A DNA stretch of 64,000 bases from Prosopocoilus inquinatus (lineage: Eukaryota > Arthropoda > Insecta > Coleoptera > Lucanidae), in contig CM069877.1 in NCBI GenBank assembly GCA_036172665.1, forward strand, positions 28,831,709 through 28,895,708, given 5' to 3'. The notes under the pieces are model-generated. The model was not told the DNA's origin and searched no databases. It worked only from the letters and a program-made list of their open reading frames with translations. Positions 1-11,577 of this stretch are shown one piece after another. The position numbers were made by a program, and so were the translations under genes. Numbering within the stretch: position 1 is the first letter of the stretch; the number at the start of each line of letters is the position of its first letter.

Positions 1-115
1 AAACCATTTCGGACACATACAAATTTCATTATCTGAAAAGTGCGTTACGCGGAAATGCGTCTGCGTTAATTGATTCACTGGAAAATCTCCTGCTAATTAT
101 AATGACGCTTGGCAA

Positions 116-3100
116 ATGTTACGCGATAGATATGATAATAAGCGCATCATAGTACATAAGCACATTCAGGCAATGCACGAACTACCTGCGGCAGGTAAAG
201 AGAGTTTTTCGGCAATTCGGACAATACTTGATGGAGTATTAAAGCACGTTCGAGCATTGACCGCGATGAAACGGCCTACGCAAACTTGGTGTGATTTACT
301 AATTTATCTCGTAACATCCAAATTAGATAGTATCACTGTGAAAGAATGGGAATCAAGTCTACCTGCGAATGAACTTCCGAGTTTCAAACAAATTGTAGAT
401 TTTCTCACGCAAAAATGTAATGCGCTGGAAGCAATTCAAAAACCAAGTAATGTCGTTGCGTCATCAATAAGCAAGTCGAATCATTACAAGAAGTCATTAA
501 CAAACATTAGTACGACAGCACTATCATGTCCGCTGTGTAATAAGGCACACAAAATCTATTCCTGCAAACAATTTCTAAACCTCGCAATAGATGATAAATT
601 GCGTGAAGTTAAAAACAAAGGGTTGTGCTTCAATTGCTTACAACCAGGTCATTCAGTAGCGAAATGCTCAGCTGGAAACTGTAGGACTTGTTCTCAGAAA
701 CACAATACTTTACTGCACAAGGAGAAAGTGACAAATCAGCTGGTGGAGATTAAGGAACAACCTCAGGTACAAGGGATGACGTCCTTAACTACTTGCACTT
801 CCATTTACCATTTGACATCCCAAGTTTTATTATCTACAGCGATGATTAAGGTATACGATAATAAGGGCCGCACTTTCAATTGTCGTGTTCTTTTGGATAG
901 CGGTTCACAGAGTAACCTTATTACTCAAGACTTAGCAAATCGATTACACCTGACACGAAAAGTGTCACAAATAGCAATCACAGGAATTAATCAAACCACA
1001 ACTACTGTATCTCACCTTGTTAACGTAAGAATAGGAGCAATGCTTAATAAATTCGAAGCAAATATTGAATGTTTAGTTTTGAACGCTATTTCAGAACACA
1101 TTCCACTAATCTCTTTCCCAAAAGCTAGCGTTACAATACCAGCAAATATTCAATTAGCAGATCCAGATTTTCATATGTCTCGACCTATTGATATGCTAAT
1201 CGGGGCCGACTTATTTTATAAGCTGTTGTGCGTCGGACAAATAAATACAGGTAAAGGACAACCAACTTTACAGAAAACACTGCTCGGTTGGGTACTTTCC
1301 GGCCATCTTAATCCATCTCGATCGAAAATAAAAACAGTTATGTGTAACATGATTACGAACGATCAGCTTGATGCAAACCTCACGAAATTCTGGGAAGTGG
1401 AAACCTGTCCGGGATCAGTTTCACTTTCACTAGAAGAACAATTTTGTGAAAATCTTTTTAACAGTACCTACAAAAGAGACGCAGAAGGTAGATTTATAGT
1501 CTCTCTTCCAATAAAACCTGATGCACTGGAGCTTGGAGAATCACGCGAACAAGCTGAAAAGAGACTGTACGCCTTAGAAAGAAAATTAAATAAACAACCA
1601 CGGCTGATGGCTGATTACAAGGAATTTCTAAGAGAATACTTAGAATTGGGGCACATGAAGTTGATACCGCCAGAAGAACAATCAAAAGGAGTTGCTCATT
1701 TTTATTTACCGCATCACGCAGTCGTGAAGGAAAGCAGTGCCACTACAAGGGTACGCGTGGTATTTGACGGTTCCGCAAGATCATCCTCTGGAGTCTCTCT
1801 AAATGATACATTGGCAGTAGATCCGAAGCTTCAGCAAGATCTGTTTGAAATAGTTGCAAGATTCCGAACGTTTAAATTTGCGTTAACCGCCGACATAGCC
1901 AAAATGTACCGTCAGGTTCTTGTCTCAAATTCACAAACACCGCTTCAGAGAATTTTATGGCGCGAAGATCGTTCAGAACCAATAAAAACCTTTGAACTGA
2001 CTACTGTTACCTATGGCACGACACCTGCATCATATTTGGCAATCAAGGCATTGCAACAACTTGCTCTTGATGAAAAACAGAAACATCCCATAGGTTCCGA
2101 GATCGTTATGCGAGATTTTTATGTGGACGACCTTTTGACCGGTGCCAACACCTTAGAGGATGCAATAGCCATTAGAGACGACGTCAGTAAATTGCTCTTA
2201 ATGGGAAAATTTCATTTAAGGAAATGGGGATCCAATTGCAGCGATCTATTGCCGAAGGAAGATTTCAATACACATAGTAATGATACAATTACTGAAATCG
2301 ACAAATCAGAAACCATCAAGACACTAGGACTTCAATGGAATTCAAGTACTGATACATTGCAATTTTCTGTGCACGCTCCCACTGTGCAAAAAAGAGCGTC
2401 AAAACGAAGTGTATTATCATCGATGTCAAAAATCTTTGATCCTCTGGGACTCATTTCGCCTTTTACAGTCAATGCTAAATTATTCATGCAAAAATTGTGG
2501 GCATTGTCTATAGATTGGGACGAGTCTTTACCACATGATCTACATACAGAATGGTCACAATACGAATGTCAACTTCTGGATATCAAACATTTTAAGATTC
2601 CTCGTCGCGTCATAGATATTAATGAACCAGAACTTACCGAGATACATGGATTCTGTGATGCAAGTGAACAAGCATACGGAGCATGTATATACATCAGGAC
2701 AATCGACAAGAAGGGCGATACTTCCTGCAATCTCCTCTGCGCAAAATCAAGAGTTGCTCCCTTGAAGGCGACTTCTCTACCCCGGCTGGAACTTTGCGGT
2801 GCATTATTATTAGCACAATTGATGAATAAAATAGCATGTACACTAACATTAAAAATCGACAGGATCTGCTACTGGACTGACTCGACTATTGTACTGGCGT
2901 GGTTGCGAGCTTCATCCAAAACGTGGAAAACATTCGTAGCCAATCGAATAAGCGAAATCCAAGAGTTAACTCAAGTCCTGGATTGGCGACATGTTCGTAC
3001 TCAAGATAACCCAGCTGACATAGTTTCCCGAGGTAGTTCACCAACCATTTTACAAAATTCTCATCTTTGGTGGAATGGTCCTGAATGGCTTTGTCAATCA

Positions 3101-4714
3101 GAAGTACACTGGCCAGTCACCAATAAACTTCCTGAGCATGACAATGAGTTTCTTGAAAGACGAGTTGTCTTTTTTAGTAGTGACATGAAGGAAAAGAACA
3201 ATTCATTCTTTAGAGATCTGTTCACGAAATACTCGGACCTCAACAAGCTAATTCGAGTTTTGGCTTTTTGTATACGGTTTCAGAACAACGTAAAGTTCCG
3301 CACTGCTTCAAACAATACTCTCTGTCGCAGTGGCCCATTAATGGTCGACGAATTAAACATCGCTTTGACTACTTTAATCAGGGCAGCGCAACAAGAATCC
3401 TTTGCGAAAGAAGTAGAACAGATGAGAAGACAGGAAGGCTTGGATGTTAAGAGCCACATATCGTCACTGAGCCCTTTCATCGATAAAGATGGTTTAATTC
3501 GAGTTGGGGGACGGCTAGCACAATCTGATATACCATATCAGCAAAAGCATCAAATTCTCTTACCTTCCAAGCATCCACTGACTGAGCTGATTATTAGGAA
3601 AGAACATCTTAAGCATCTGCACGCAGGAGTTCAAGCAACAGTTCATTATGTTCGAGAAAAGTATTGGCCTTTAGCAGCAAGGAGCACAGTCAAGGGAATA
3701 TTGAGAAGATGTATTCCTTGTTTCAAGGTCAATCCTCTCCAAGGTCACCAAATCATGGGCAATGTACCGAAAAATCGTGTCACACCTTGTCGACCTTTCG
3801 AGAACTCTGGCGTTGATTACTTTGGGCCAATCAAAATCAAAGAAGGCAAACGCAAAAATAGTCGTATAATCAAAACTTACGGTGTGGTTTTTGTTTGTTT
3901 CGCGACGAAGGCCATACATTTGGAGTTAGCAAGTGATCTAACGACTGAATCTTTCTTGGCAGCCCTAAAACGTTTCATGTCTCGCCGCGGAAAAGTGTCA
4001 AATTTATATTCCGACAATGGCACCCAATTTGTCGGAGCTGATCGCGAACTCAAAGCGCTTTTAACATCAGTCCATTCACAACAGGGAATCTCAAGAGTAC
4101 AAAATTACCTATCCAACGAAAAGATTAACTGGCATTTTATACCACCTCGCACTCCTGACTTTGGTGGACTCTGGGAGGCGGCCGTAAAATCGGTAAAGCG
4201 TCATTTAACGCGTGTAATGGGCAATACCTCACTTACATACGAAGAAATGCTCACTTTGCTCATACAAATTGAAGCGATTTTAAATTCACGCCCATTATCC
4301 CCGGCATCCAATGATCCAAATGACCTTTCTGTCCTTACCCCGGCTCATTTCCTGATTGGAGGCTCGCTAATTAGTACTGTAGAACCCGATTTGACCCATC
4401 TGCATGTAAATTGTTTATCAAGGTGGCAGTATGTTCAGCAGATTCAACAACACTTTTGGCGAAGATGGGCAAAGGAATACCTAGGTCAGCTCCAGGCAAA
4501 GGGCAAGTGGAAGTCTAGCGCAGGTCCTCAACTGGAACGTGGTGCATTAGTCCTTGTACGTGAGGATAATGTTCCTCCACTTCAGTGGCGCGTTGGACGG
4601 ATCGAAGAGGTTTTTCCAGGCAACGATGGCGTTTCCCGTGCAGCCACAGTCAAAACCGCTGGAGGAACCATCCGAAGAGGAGCATCAAAGCTGTGCGTGT
4701 TGCCAGTTGTTTAG
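116..4714 (+). CDS. BEL/Pao Gag-Pol polyprotein (5'-incomplete, Gag frameshifted)
   Basis: The polyprotein would build the particle, reverse-transcribe the element RNA and integrate the copy. Visible along 1532 residues: end of the Gag DUF1759 region (about 1-110), CCHC knuckle CFNCLQPGHSVAKC (about 170-205), aspartic protease with DSGSQS (about 263), RT with YVDDLL (about 670), RNase H (about 845-990), integrase H2C2 zinc region (about 1165-1200), a D,D,E core with YSDNGTQF (about 1299) and a Glu near 1352, then a DUF5641-type tail. The ATG at 116 is not the real start: positions 3-95 encode the preceding Gag residues in another frame, so about one base has been lost around 88-95. The true start lies before the window. 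Domain calls come from motifs; family is secure. Confidence 0.93.
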   Translation: MLRDRYDNKRIIVHKHIQAMHELPAAGKESFSAIRTILDGVLKHVRALTAMKRPTQTWCDLLIYLVTSKLDSITVKEWESSLPANELPSFKQIVDFLTQKCNALEAIQKPSNVVASSISKSNHYKKSLTNISTTALSCPLCNKAHKIYSCKQFLNLAIDDKLREVKNKGLCFNCLQPGHSVAKCSAGNCRTCSQKHNTLLHKEKVTNQLVEIKEQPQVQGMTSLTTCTSIYHLTSQVLLSTAMIKVYDNKGRTFNCRVLLDSGSQSNLITQDLANRLHLTRKVSQIAITGINQTTTTVSHLVNVRIGAMLNKFEANIECLVLNAISEHIPLISFPKASVTIPANIQLADPDFHMSRPIDMLIGADLFYKLLCVGQINTGKGQPTLQKTLLGWVLSGHLNPSRSKIKTVMCNMITNDQLDANLTKFWEVETCPGSVSLSLEEQFCENLFNSTYKRDAEGRFIVSLPIKPDALELGESREQAEKRLYALERKLNKQPRLMADYKEFLREYLELGHMKLIPPEEQSKGVAHFYLPHHAVVKESSATTRVRVVFDGSARSSSGVSLNDTLAVDPKLQQDLFEIVARFRTFKFALTADIAKMYRQVLVSNSQTPLQRILWREDRSEPIKTFELTTVTYGTTPASYLAIKALQQLALDEKQKHPIGSEIVMRDFYVDDLLTGANTLEDAIAIRDDVSKLLLMGKFHLRKWGSNCSDLLPKEDFNTHSNDTITEIDKSETIKTLGLQWNSSTDTLQFSVHAPTVQKRASKRSVLSSMSKIFDPLGLISPFTVNAKLFMQKLWALSIDWDESLPHDLHTEWSQYECQLLDIKHFKIPRRVIDINEPELTEIHGFCDASEQAYGACIYIRTIDKKGDTSCNLLCAKSRVAPLKATSLPRLELCGALLLAQLMNKIACTLTLKIDRICYWTDSTIVLAWLRASSKTWKTFVANRISEIQELTQVLDWRHVRTQDNPADIVSRGSSPTILQNSHLWWNGPEWLCQSEVHWPVTNKLPEHDNEFLERRVVFFSSDMKEKNNSFFRDLFTKYSDLNKLIRVLAFCIRFQNNVKFRTASNNTLCRSGPLMVDELNIALTTLIRAAQQESFAKEVEQMRRQEGLDVKSHISSLSPFIDKDGLIRVGGRLAQSDIPYQQKHQILLPSKHPLTELIIRKEHLKHLHAGVQATVHYVREKYWPLAARSTVKGILRRCIPCFKVNPLQGHQIMGNVPKNRVTPCRPFENSGVDYFGPIKIKEGKRKNSRIIKTYGVVFVCFATKAIHLELASDLTTESFLAALKRFMSRRGKVSNLYSDNGTQFVGADRELKALLTSVHSQQGISRVQNYLSNEKINWHFIPPRTPDFGGLWEAAVKSVKRHLTRVMGNTSLTYEEMLTLLIQIEAILNSRPLSPASNDPNDLSVLTPAHFLIGGSLISTVEPDLTHLHVNCLSRWQYVQQIQQHFWRRWAKEYLGQLQAKGKWKSSAGPQLERGALVLVREDNVPPLQWRVGRIEEVFPGNDGVSRAATVKTAGGTIRRGASKLCVLPVV

Positions 4715-4779
4715 TGCGTGTCAGACACTCAGTTAGTGTGTGTTCGGTTGAAAGCACGAGCTTTCAAGGCGGGCGGATA

Positions 4780-5651
4780 TGTTACGAACTCATTTTTTTA
4801 GTTATTAAGATTTAATGTTAGAATATCATTTACGTAGAATTTAGTCGTTTCTCACAACAGAGTTGCCCGCAAATACCAGATGTCCAGGCTATGTTACTCA
4901 CAGGCCACCTTCTGAGATTTTCGTCAGTATTCATTTAGATTCAGTTCTCAGATTGTTAACTTGTAAAATTTTATATTTCTCTTCCGAAAAGGTTTAAGTA
5001 AATTGCTTTTTGGAAGGTCTGGGAACAACATTGCTATGCAGCCGCCCTGGGAAAATATTTCCTAACCAATCAAGGTTTACGCGTCACTTCCATTTAGTTT
5101 TTCAGAGAAATTTTTAGGCTCTTTGAATATTTCATTTCAGAATTCAGTTGTACGTAGCGACTTGTCCAGGACGGTTGGATGCCCTGCAGACTCTAAGGCC
5201 CGCAACTCATTGCATTTCACACATCTCCTCTTTTATGTAAATAATCAAATTAAATACGTTTTAAGTTACCACTTGGTTTTTTATCCTTGTGCCGGCGACA
5301 AACATTTGTAATTAATTCTCGCGAACCGTTTTAAAGAAGCCTTACAACCTTCCAGGCCGCGTGGATTAATTTTGCATACGGTGGTTGCATCACCGGGTTC
5401 GTTAAATTAAACGAATACGAAACATTTGCATTAAGTTTCAAACTATCGCGAGTAGTTTAACTTCATTATTTCGCAATCGTGTTGTTTCCTTGTCATAACT
5501 GTGTACATACATTTGTAAATAAAGGTTATAAGTATATATAGGAGAAATATATTTTGCGCGGATCAAATTCTAATGAAGCGGGCAATATAAGATATTAGAG
5601 CGTAGCGTGTAAACAAACGCGAGGGCTGCGGAGACAATTAACGCCGCTACA
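4780..5651 (+). repeat. BEL/Pao 3' long terminal repeat
   Basis: It begins TGTTACGAACTC directly after the purine-rich stretch ggcgggcggata, the polypurine tract expected before a 3' LTR, about 65 bp after the polyprotein stop. An AATAAA poly(A) signal lies at 5518-5523. The 3' boundary, after CGCCGCTACA, is inferred: the matching 5' LTR is not in the window, and an earlier end near 5615 (TGTAAACA) is possible. Confidence 0.65.
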
Positions 5652-6440
5652 GCAATGGTGTTACTCAGTATAACAAAAAACAGAGCAATATTGCCGCAAT
5701 AAAAAATTACAGTTGTGTAATCAATTCTTCTTGTTTAAATGTGTAAAGATTTTCAGAGTAATTAGTTGACCAGTTGTACATCGACCGGCGAACTTTATTA
5801 CGACATTGCGTCATCTAGTAAGAACGCCGTAAATTATTTTCACCGTCCCATTACACAATGTGCCTGTTCGATACATTTTTACGGCGCTACTGAAACGATG
5901 GCGTGTACTTATCGAAATCCTATGCTTAGTTATAAGTTAATCGAACAAGTGTTTCGTTTTCGGGAGCTATTGTAAAACAATTAGTGCTCTTTTTGGGTTC
6001 ACTTCAACGGACCACGAGATCCTGGGTACCCAAAGGTGCCGCTAAACACTCATTATTTTAAATTATCATTGCATTCACATTAGTAAGCGGAGCGCATGGA
6101 TTTTTCCGGCTCAACGGCGATATGCTTGCGCCGCAGTCCCCAAAAACTGGATAATACCGGGAGGTCTGATATTCCTACGCAATGATTCAGGCCTGCTTTT
6201 AGACGGTGTTAACACACCGCAAGAAATGGAGTGTTATTCAATTTTTCCGAAAAAAAATCCATAAACAAGAACTTTTCGCAGTTTCAGTGCAAGGTAAATA
6301 CTCAAATTTATCAAAGAAAAAATCTAATCAGGCAGTTTACCACCGGGAATTGAACGCAGAAATTTATGATGTAAACATGACAAAAACTGGTTGGAAGTAT
6401 TTTTCAAGAGATCATCTCTCTTTGAGTCTTAGACCTGATT
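5652..6440. other. Unassigned sequence downstream of the BEL element
   Basis: No recognisable gene, RNA or repeat end. Short open frames at 5766-5975 and 6206-6472 have no familiar motif and the second runs into the fold-back repeat, so neither is called a gene. Confidence 0.4.
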
Positions 6441-6564
6441 CCATAATCGAACTAAAGGAAATTTTAAAATAAGTCACAATCGGATGTGTAAATAACTATG
6501 TTTTTGCATTCTTTTGTCATATGATTGTGACTTTTATTTTTAAGTCTCCTTTAGTTCGATTATG
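6441..6564. repeat. Imperfect fold-back (hairpin) repeat
   Basis: The arm at 6441-6482 is the near reverse complement of 6522-6564, with a loop of about 40 nt; weaker pairing continues outward (ttagacctg against gggcctaaa). A MITE relic is most likely. No clear target duplication was found. Confidence 0.7.
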
Positions 6565-8359
6565 AAATTGGGCCTAAATGCGTAGTTACCTTTGAATCAC
6601 ACGAAAGAAATCAGCTTAAATGTACCGGATTTTTAACATTGCCTAAGTCAAACTTAATCGATACTTAAAATAAAATACCTTGTACTACAATATAATAGGA
6701 GAATCAGTTGCGTAACAGAATTGGTTTTATCAGAAAATTTAAAGAGAACAGAAAATTTAAACGTAATCTCTATGTAATAATTTGTTAAAGCAACAAATAA
6801 AATTTACAACACTGGAACGTTGTGATTACAAACACACGAATCATGTCTGTATACGGCTACAGTTGGTTCTTTCCATTTTTGCATTAAAGTGCAATTAAAT
6901 ACAATGAGCTAAATCATCCTTCCATTATCCATGATTAAAGGATTTGCGTGTCCGGACTTGTTAAAATACTTAACGGAATTGCTCATTATTTCTCTTCCTT
7001 TTAATTCATTTTGGTGTGACGTGAAATTAGCGTCAGTCTACGCGGAGCTTAACGCGAAAAAATCCGTGCGAGTTTAAGTAATTAATGAAGATAACGTTTC
7101 TTTTTTATACGTTAAGATCAAAACTACATTATAAGCTTCCCAAGTGTTACTTTGTAAATAGATTATAAAGTACGTATGCAAGCAATGTATATCAATCATT
7201 TCAGGTTCTTATGTAGGTATTCAGATTTGATTTTTTTGAACACTTTTGAACATTTTAGAAACACTGTATGATGCGATTAGATAGTACGAGAGTTTGTGTT
7301 AACTTTATGTGGCTCTTTACAAGACCAACATTTTGAAATATGGAAGACTTTAAAATGTTTACTCTTTTGTTGGCAATTTTTTTTCCAAAAATATTTAGTA
7401 TAGTACATTTGAATCGTGAGAGTAGAATTACGTCTATTTTATTAGGAATCTGAATCATTTAAAAACACTCTGTTTGATACGATCATGATACGAATTCTAT
7501 TTTCTAAACAAAAGAATACATTATCCTTGTCGCAGAAAAAGAGGTTATTTTATGAATCAATTCGCCGACATACCTTTGTCGCAGAAAGGTTTTAGTATCT
7601 GCTTCGCATATTTGTTTCTAATCTTTATTTACACCGAAACCTCTTTAGAAAAACGAAAAATACGAAAAGTTTCCTTTCAGCAAAAGAACAATTGCGAAGT
7701 TTTTCGTTTGTTTGCTTGTTTCTTTGAAACTTTTAAGTAGATTAGTTCTACTTTACGACAACGTCCCCATTGCAAATGGTTAAGGGGTACGTAATTAAAA
7801 ATTGTTTTAAAGAAAAAGGATTTATCGTGCGCTTGTTAGACATAGGAAATAACACACTAATCGATATTAGATGCTATTCATACTATCGTTGTTAGTTACT
7901 ACTTATACTGTTTATTACTATTCACCTAGAACCTGGCAAATTTACTTTAAAAAAAATCTGATATGTTCAATCTTAAAGCGTTCTTTGTATTTCAATGGGA
8001 TTTCCTAATATACAGTGTGTCCATGGACAAGTGATACGAGAGGAAGAGCTTGTTTATTACTAATTTCTGAGAAAATTTTATTCTTTCTAATAATTTTGAC
8101 TGTATTGGAAAATCTTAATTCTCATCTTACTTTTGCTGCATGTAGTCATTTAACACTTTTATTGACAAATGTCCACACTATTGGACGAAAAAGTTTCTGA
8201 TATTTTTTTAACCGAATAAAGTAGACACAAAAACAGAGCAGACGTATTTGTCATTTCCATTTCAAGTCAAACTTAATCTCGTTTTGCATTGTCAATGATA
8301 AAAACATGTCAATCCTTCCTCAAAAAGCATACCTAGTTCGGTTACGGTGTGGGGCTTAT
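6565..8359. other. Unassigned AT-rich sequence
   Basis: No coding motif seen. The stretch 8222-8275 (tagacacaaaaacagagcag onward, including tttgtcatttccatttca) is a direct partial copy of sequence at 8430-8480 in the adjacent hairpin, so part of this stretch belongs to the same repeat family. Confidence 0.4.
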
Positions 8360-8521
8360 TTCTTTGCGACATGCTATAGAGAAGTTTGAAGATTGGAAAG
8401 TTTAACGTGAAATGGAAATGACAATCAAGTAGACACAAAAGCAGATCTGACGCATTTGTCATTTCCATTTCACGTTAAACACTCCAATTTTCAAATTTCT
8501 CAATAGCATGTCGCAAAGAAA
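8360..8521. repeat. Fold-back element with about 65-bp arms
   Basis: The arm at 8360-8424 (ttctttgcgacatgctatag onward) pairs with 8456-8521 around a loop of about 30 nt, with a few mismatches. A third partial copy lies at 8222-8275 in direct orientation, so the family has rearranged locally. Confidence 0.8.
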
Positions 8522-9289
8522 CATAAAGTAATAAAAAAGTTTTCATTCTTGTGTCACCTATCCGTGGATACACTGTATACATTGACGTCATCACATCGTC
8601 AAGTCGAATCGGTAAGCAGTGGTGGCTTGTGCCTATTTTCTTAGGTGGTGAAGGAGGCTCTGACATCCTCTTTTTTTTAAATCTATTTTTAGTAACATAA
8701 TTTGTTTTTCTGTTTTATCCTGTCCTAAAAGTTGTTATACCATTTCCCAGTATCATTTTTTTATCGTAATTTAAAACAGCTTAATAATACCTTGAGATTT
8801 TCTTGGTCTTGAAATTGTATGAAAAACACCAACATCTTTAAAATGTTGCCTATGACAGAAAGAATATTTACTAGCTATAAAAGCGTAACTGAACACGTGG
8901 TTACGATTTTCAAATAAGCTCAGTCAAACTATACAGCTTGACTGTACATACAACGTAGGAATTTGAAAAAAAAATCGAGATCTTACTAATATCTCCCCTA
9001 TAAATGTTGAATTACGAACTGATGCCTTCTGACAACTGTGATTAGTAGACAGACAGAAAGCAAATGAGCAAGGTGGTGAACAAATTCGATGTAAAAACGT
9101 GAAATAAAATTCAACACGTGTTTGTTTGCCTTTTAAATCGAAATTTTATTGGGGAAACCTTGCTAAAGAACTTGACTGTACCTAAAAGCACAGTAGCATA
9201 GATATAAAGAAATGATTAAGCTTATCGTTATTATTTTTATAAAAAAAATGTAAACTTTCTTTCTTTGGGTTTTGAGTAGAACAATTTGT
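8522..9289. other. Unassigned sequence
   Basis: No gene recognised. At 8614 the string cagtggtggcttgtgcc resembles a hAT terminal repeat, but no partner end was found. Confidence 0.3.
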
Positions 9290-9660
9290 TAAGATTTAAC
9301 TTTTCGAGTTTCAATTTTATAAAGCTTTAATATTTTCAAATTTTTTAAGTTGAGTTCGTTTGACTTTAATTTCAATTTAGCTTATTTTCTTGAAAAAGTT
9401 TGAAGCTTTGAAACTTTTTTAAATTTTTCATCATTTAATTTTTTAATCTTATTTTTTACTCAAATTGAGTCAAGTTAGGTTGATTTGGGTTGACCTTGGA
9501 TTGGATATAATTAAAATTGAATTTGCATTGTTTAGTGTTTGAGTTGGGTTTGACTTTTTCAGTTTCGATATTTAAGTATTACATATTTAGTTTTATTTTA
9601 TTTTACTTTTTAAGTTTTCTTGAGTTTAATTTTTTTATTTTAATTTTTTTGCGATACTTA
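9290..9660. repeat. Degenerate T-rich repeat with GTTGGGTTGAC motifs
   Basis: Low-complexity sequence in which short phrases such as gagttgggtttgac, ttgatttgggttgacc and ttgagt recur between T-rich spacers. The same phrases recur at 26330-27110, so both are decayed copies of one simple-repeat type. Confidence 0.5.
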
Positions 9661-9997
9661 TTTTGAGTCAGTGGCGTATCTAGAAGTCGAACCGCCGAGT
9701 CGCAAAATTTTCACCAGCGCCCTACAATTCTTAATTATTATTAATTACTATAAGTGTTCATTCCGATTTCCTGTAGCATTAGCGTTGTAAACAAATGATT
9801 TTTTTAAACTCATGTCCTAGCTTAACTTTACTGTGAACAGTACTGTCACTAGTGTCATGTCTTCTGTCAACCGTTGAGTAAGGTGTTTGTTTTATTTACG
9901 TTATTTATTGGTTTCATTACAAAAATAATTTCTTTTCAGGACTCATTTACGATATTTTTGACTTTATGCTGCATTACAAAATGATGTTTAATGTTTA
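9661..9997. other. Unassigned; unpaired hAT-like end at 9670
   Basis: The string cagtggcgtatctag at about 9670 looks like a hAT terminal repeat, but no matching inverted end or 8-bp duplication was found. Nothing else is recognised. Confidence 0.25.
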
Positions 9998-10043
9998 CAG
10001 ATAAAATAGCGACATCTTACTATCGCTTTTTGACCTGACATTT
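9998..10043 (+). repeat. Fragment of the 312-bp repeat family
   Basis: Contains gataaaatagcgacatctta and tatcgctttttgacctgaca, the start of the repeat unit found complete at 51133-51444. Only about 46 bp are present before unrelated sequence. Confidence 0.85.
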
Positions 10044-10059
10044 TTTCTAAAAACTTTAA

Positions 10060-10470
10060 TGTTTACATTGAAGCAGATTTATGACTGAAAATAAATTTTC
10101 GTAACGGTTCAAAAGTCACGGTACTACCGAAACTGCTTGGAAAAGTTTAGAACTGAATTTGCCACCGTATTGTTGACTATAAAATATTTGAAGACAATCT
10201 GCATTGATAGGTACAGATGTTTCGACAAACTGGAAGGAAGATCTTCCGAAGAACAGTCAACTATGAAAACATACTGCTAAGGTTATGGAAAGTGCAATAC
10301 TTGCAGTGGAAAATGCTCCATACATCTCTATTCGCTCGTTATCACAATAAATTTCACTAGTTTGAGCTTTCGGTTGGAAAGTGCTACAAATTATTACCTA
10401 AAGATGTAAAGCTCTATCTTTACCACATGACATTGGTGCGAGACTTGCTGCCCGGTGATCTCAGATAAGG
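10060..10470 (+). pseudogene. Degenerate mariner/Tc-like transposase HTH-region relic
   Basis: Broken + strand translation contains phrases typical of the second helix-turn-helix and linker of mariner-related transposases: ILAVENAPYISIRSLSQ, then after a frameshift KDVKLYLYHMTLVRDLLPGD. Stops interrupt the frame at least twice and no catalytic DDE motif follows; a hAT element begins soon after. It is certainly non-functional. The family call rests on memory of similar proteins. Confidence 0.5.
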
Positions 10471-10558
10471 ACATTACAACTTTTTATGAAAAAAATTATT
10501 TAATTTGTGAGTGAGTTGTAATTTATATTCTTCCAGATACTTTTTATATTATGATGAC

Positions 10559-11310
10559 TAGACTGCGGAAGTTTAGGCACTAAAAAAAATCTATTTTAAG
10601 CGCCTAAAAAAGGCTCGTATATGTGCAAAATAGACACAAATAAAGTATAAATAGTCTCCAAAAAATTTATACCGGGTGTCCAAATCAAATAAATTATTAT
10701 TTTTATTATTAATTCTAAATAGCTTTTTCGAATAGTTTACTCAGAAAGAACTGATTGTCAAATATTTTTCTATAAATTATTAAAAAAAAATGGTTTTCCA
10801 AATTTTCTCCAAGGCGTATTTGCTACTGGAAATACTTTACGCAAGACTACATAAAACTGATCTTGTTTTTTAAATAAACTTCTTGCAGGTGGGAAAATTT
10901 ACAAATCGGGGGTGAAAGAGATTTGAATTTTTTTATATTAAATCACTAAATTAAAACCAAGTAAAACCTATGCAGTTCGGCTTATGTATCAATGAAAACT
11001 TTTATAGAAACAAAGGTACCGATGTCCGATAGTTGTTCCATCATTTTGAATAAAAAAATTCAATTGCAATTCTTGCTTTCATGGGGTACCCACAAGATTT
11101 TAAAAAATTGCCGCAAATTTAATTTTTAAGAAATAGGCACATTATAGGCACTTATCTCTGAAATAGACATTTATCCCCAAATAGGCAAAAATAGGCATTT
11201 TAAAACTTTACCATTTGAACAGTAACTACATGAAACGTATTTATAACCGGGTCCTATCTAACTAGTTTTTAACAAATAGAAAAGGCAAATGCCTAAACTT
11301 CCGCACTCTA
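10559..11310. mobile_element. Non-autonomous hAT element
   Basis: Terminal inverted repeats TAGACTGCGGAAGTTTAGGC (left) and TAGAGTGCGGAAGTTTAGGC (right, reverse complement) bound 752 bp. Identical 8-bp direct repeats ATGATGAC flank it at 10551-10558 and 11311-11318. An 8-bp duplication with TAG-type ends is diagnostic of hAT. The interior has no transposase frame; short direct repeats of ataggcac/aataggca near the right end look like subterminal transposase-binding sites. Confidence 0.9.
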
Positions 11311-11577
11311 ATGATGACATTTTAAAGTTAGGTTACGTGCAATTTTAACACTGCGATAAACGTTTTTCGAAACAAAAGATTTTCACAGGTAATGCTACCG
11401 GATTTCGAAATGAACACTTGTTATTTTTAACAAAATAAAACCGAAAAATAAATCATTTAACAATTTCTTTAAAACGTTCGATGGCAAAATTTAAATGTTC
11501 GTTTCTTTAGTTGCGTGTATTATCCCATTTCTAAAAAGCTTCAATTTTATGTTAGAAAAACTCTCGAAAACTAGCGC

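Larger units (their letters stand above)
1..5651 (+). mobile_element. BEL/Pao LTR retrotransposon, 5' end cut off by the window
   Basis: A long + strand polyprotein with BEL/Pao domain order is followed by a 3' LTR. The 5' LTR, leader and start of Gag lie outside the window, so the 5' target duplication cannot be checked. Family BEL/Pao is shown by the Gag DUF1759-type region, aspartic protease, RT with YVDD, RNase H, integrase and the DUF5641-type C-terminus in one frame. The pol part has no internal stop over 4.6 kb, which suggests a fairly recent copy, but Gag is frameshifted near position 88-95. Confidence 0.93.

Noticed and set aside
8600..9700. hAT-like ends at 8614 and 9670
   Set aside because: Neither has an inverted partner or 8-bp duplication; kept only as notes in the region entries.
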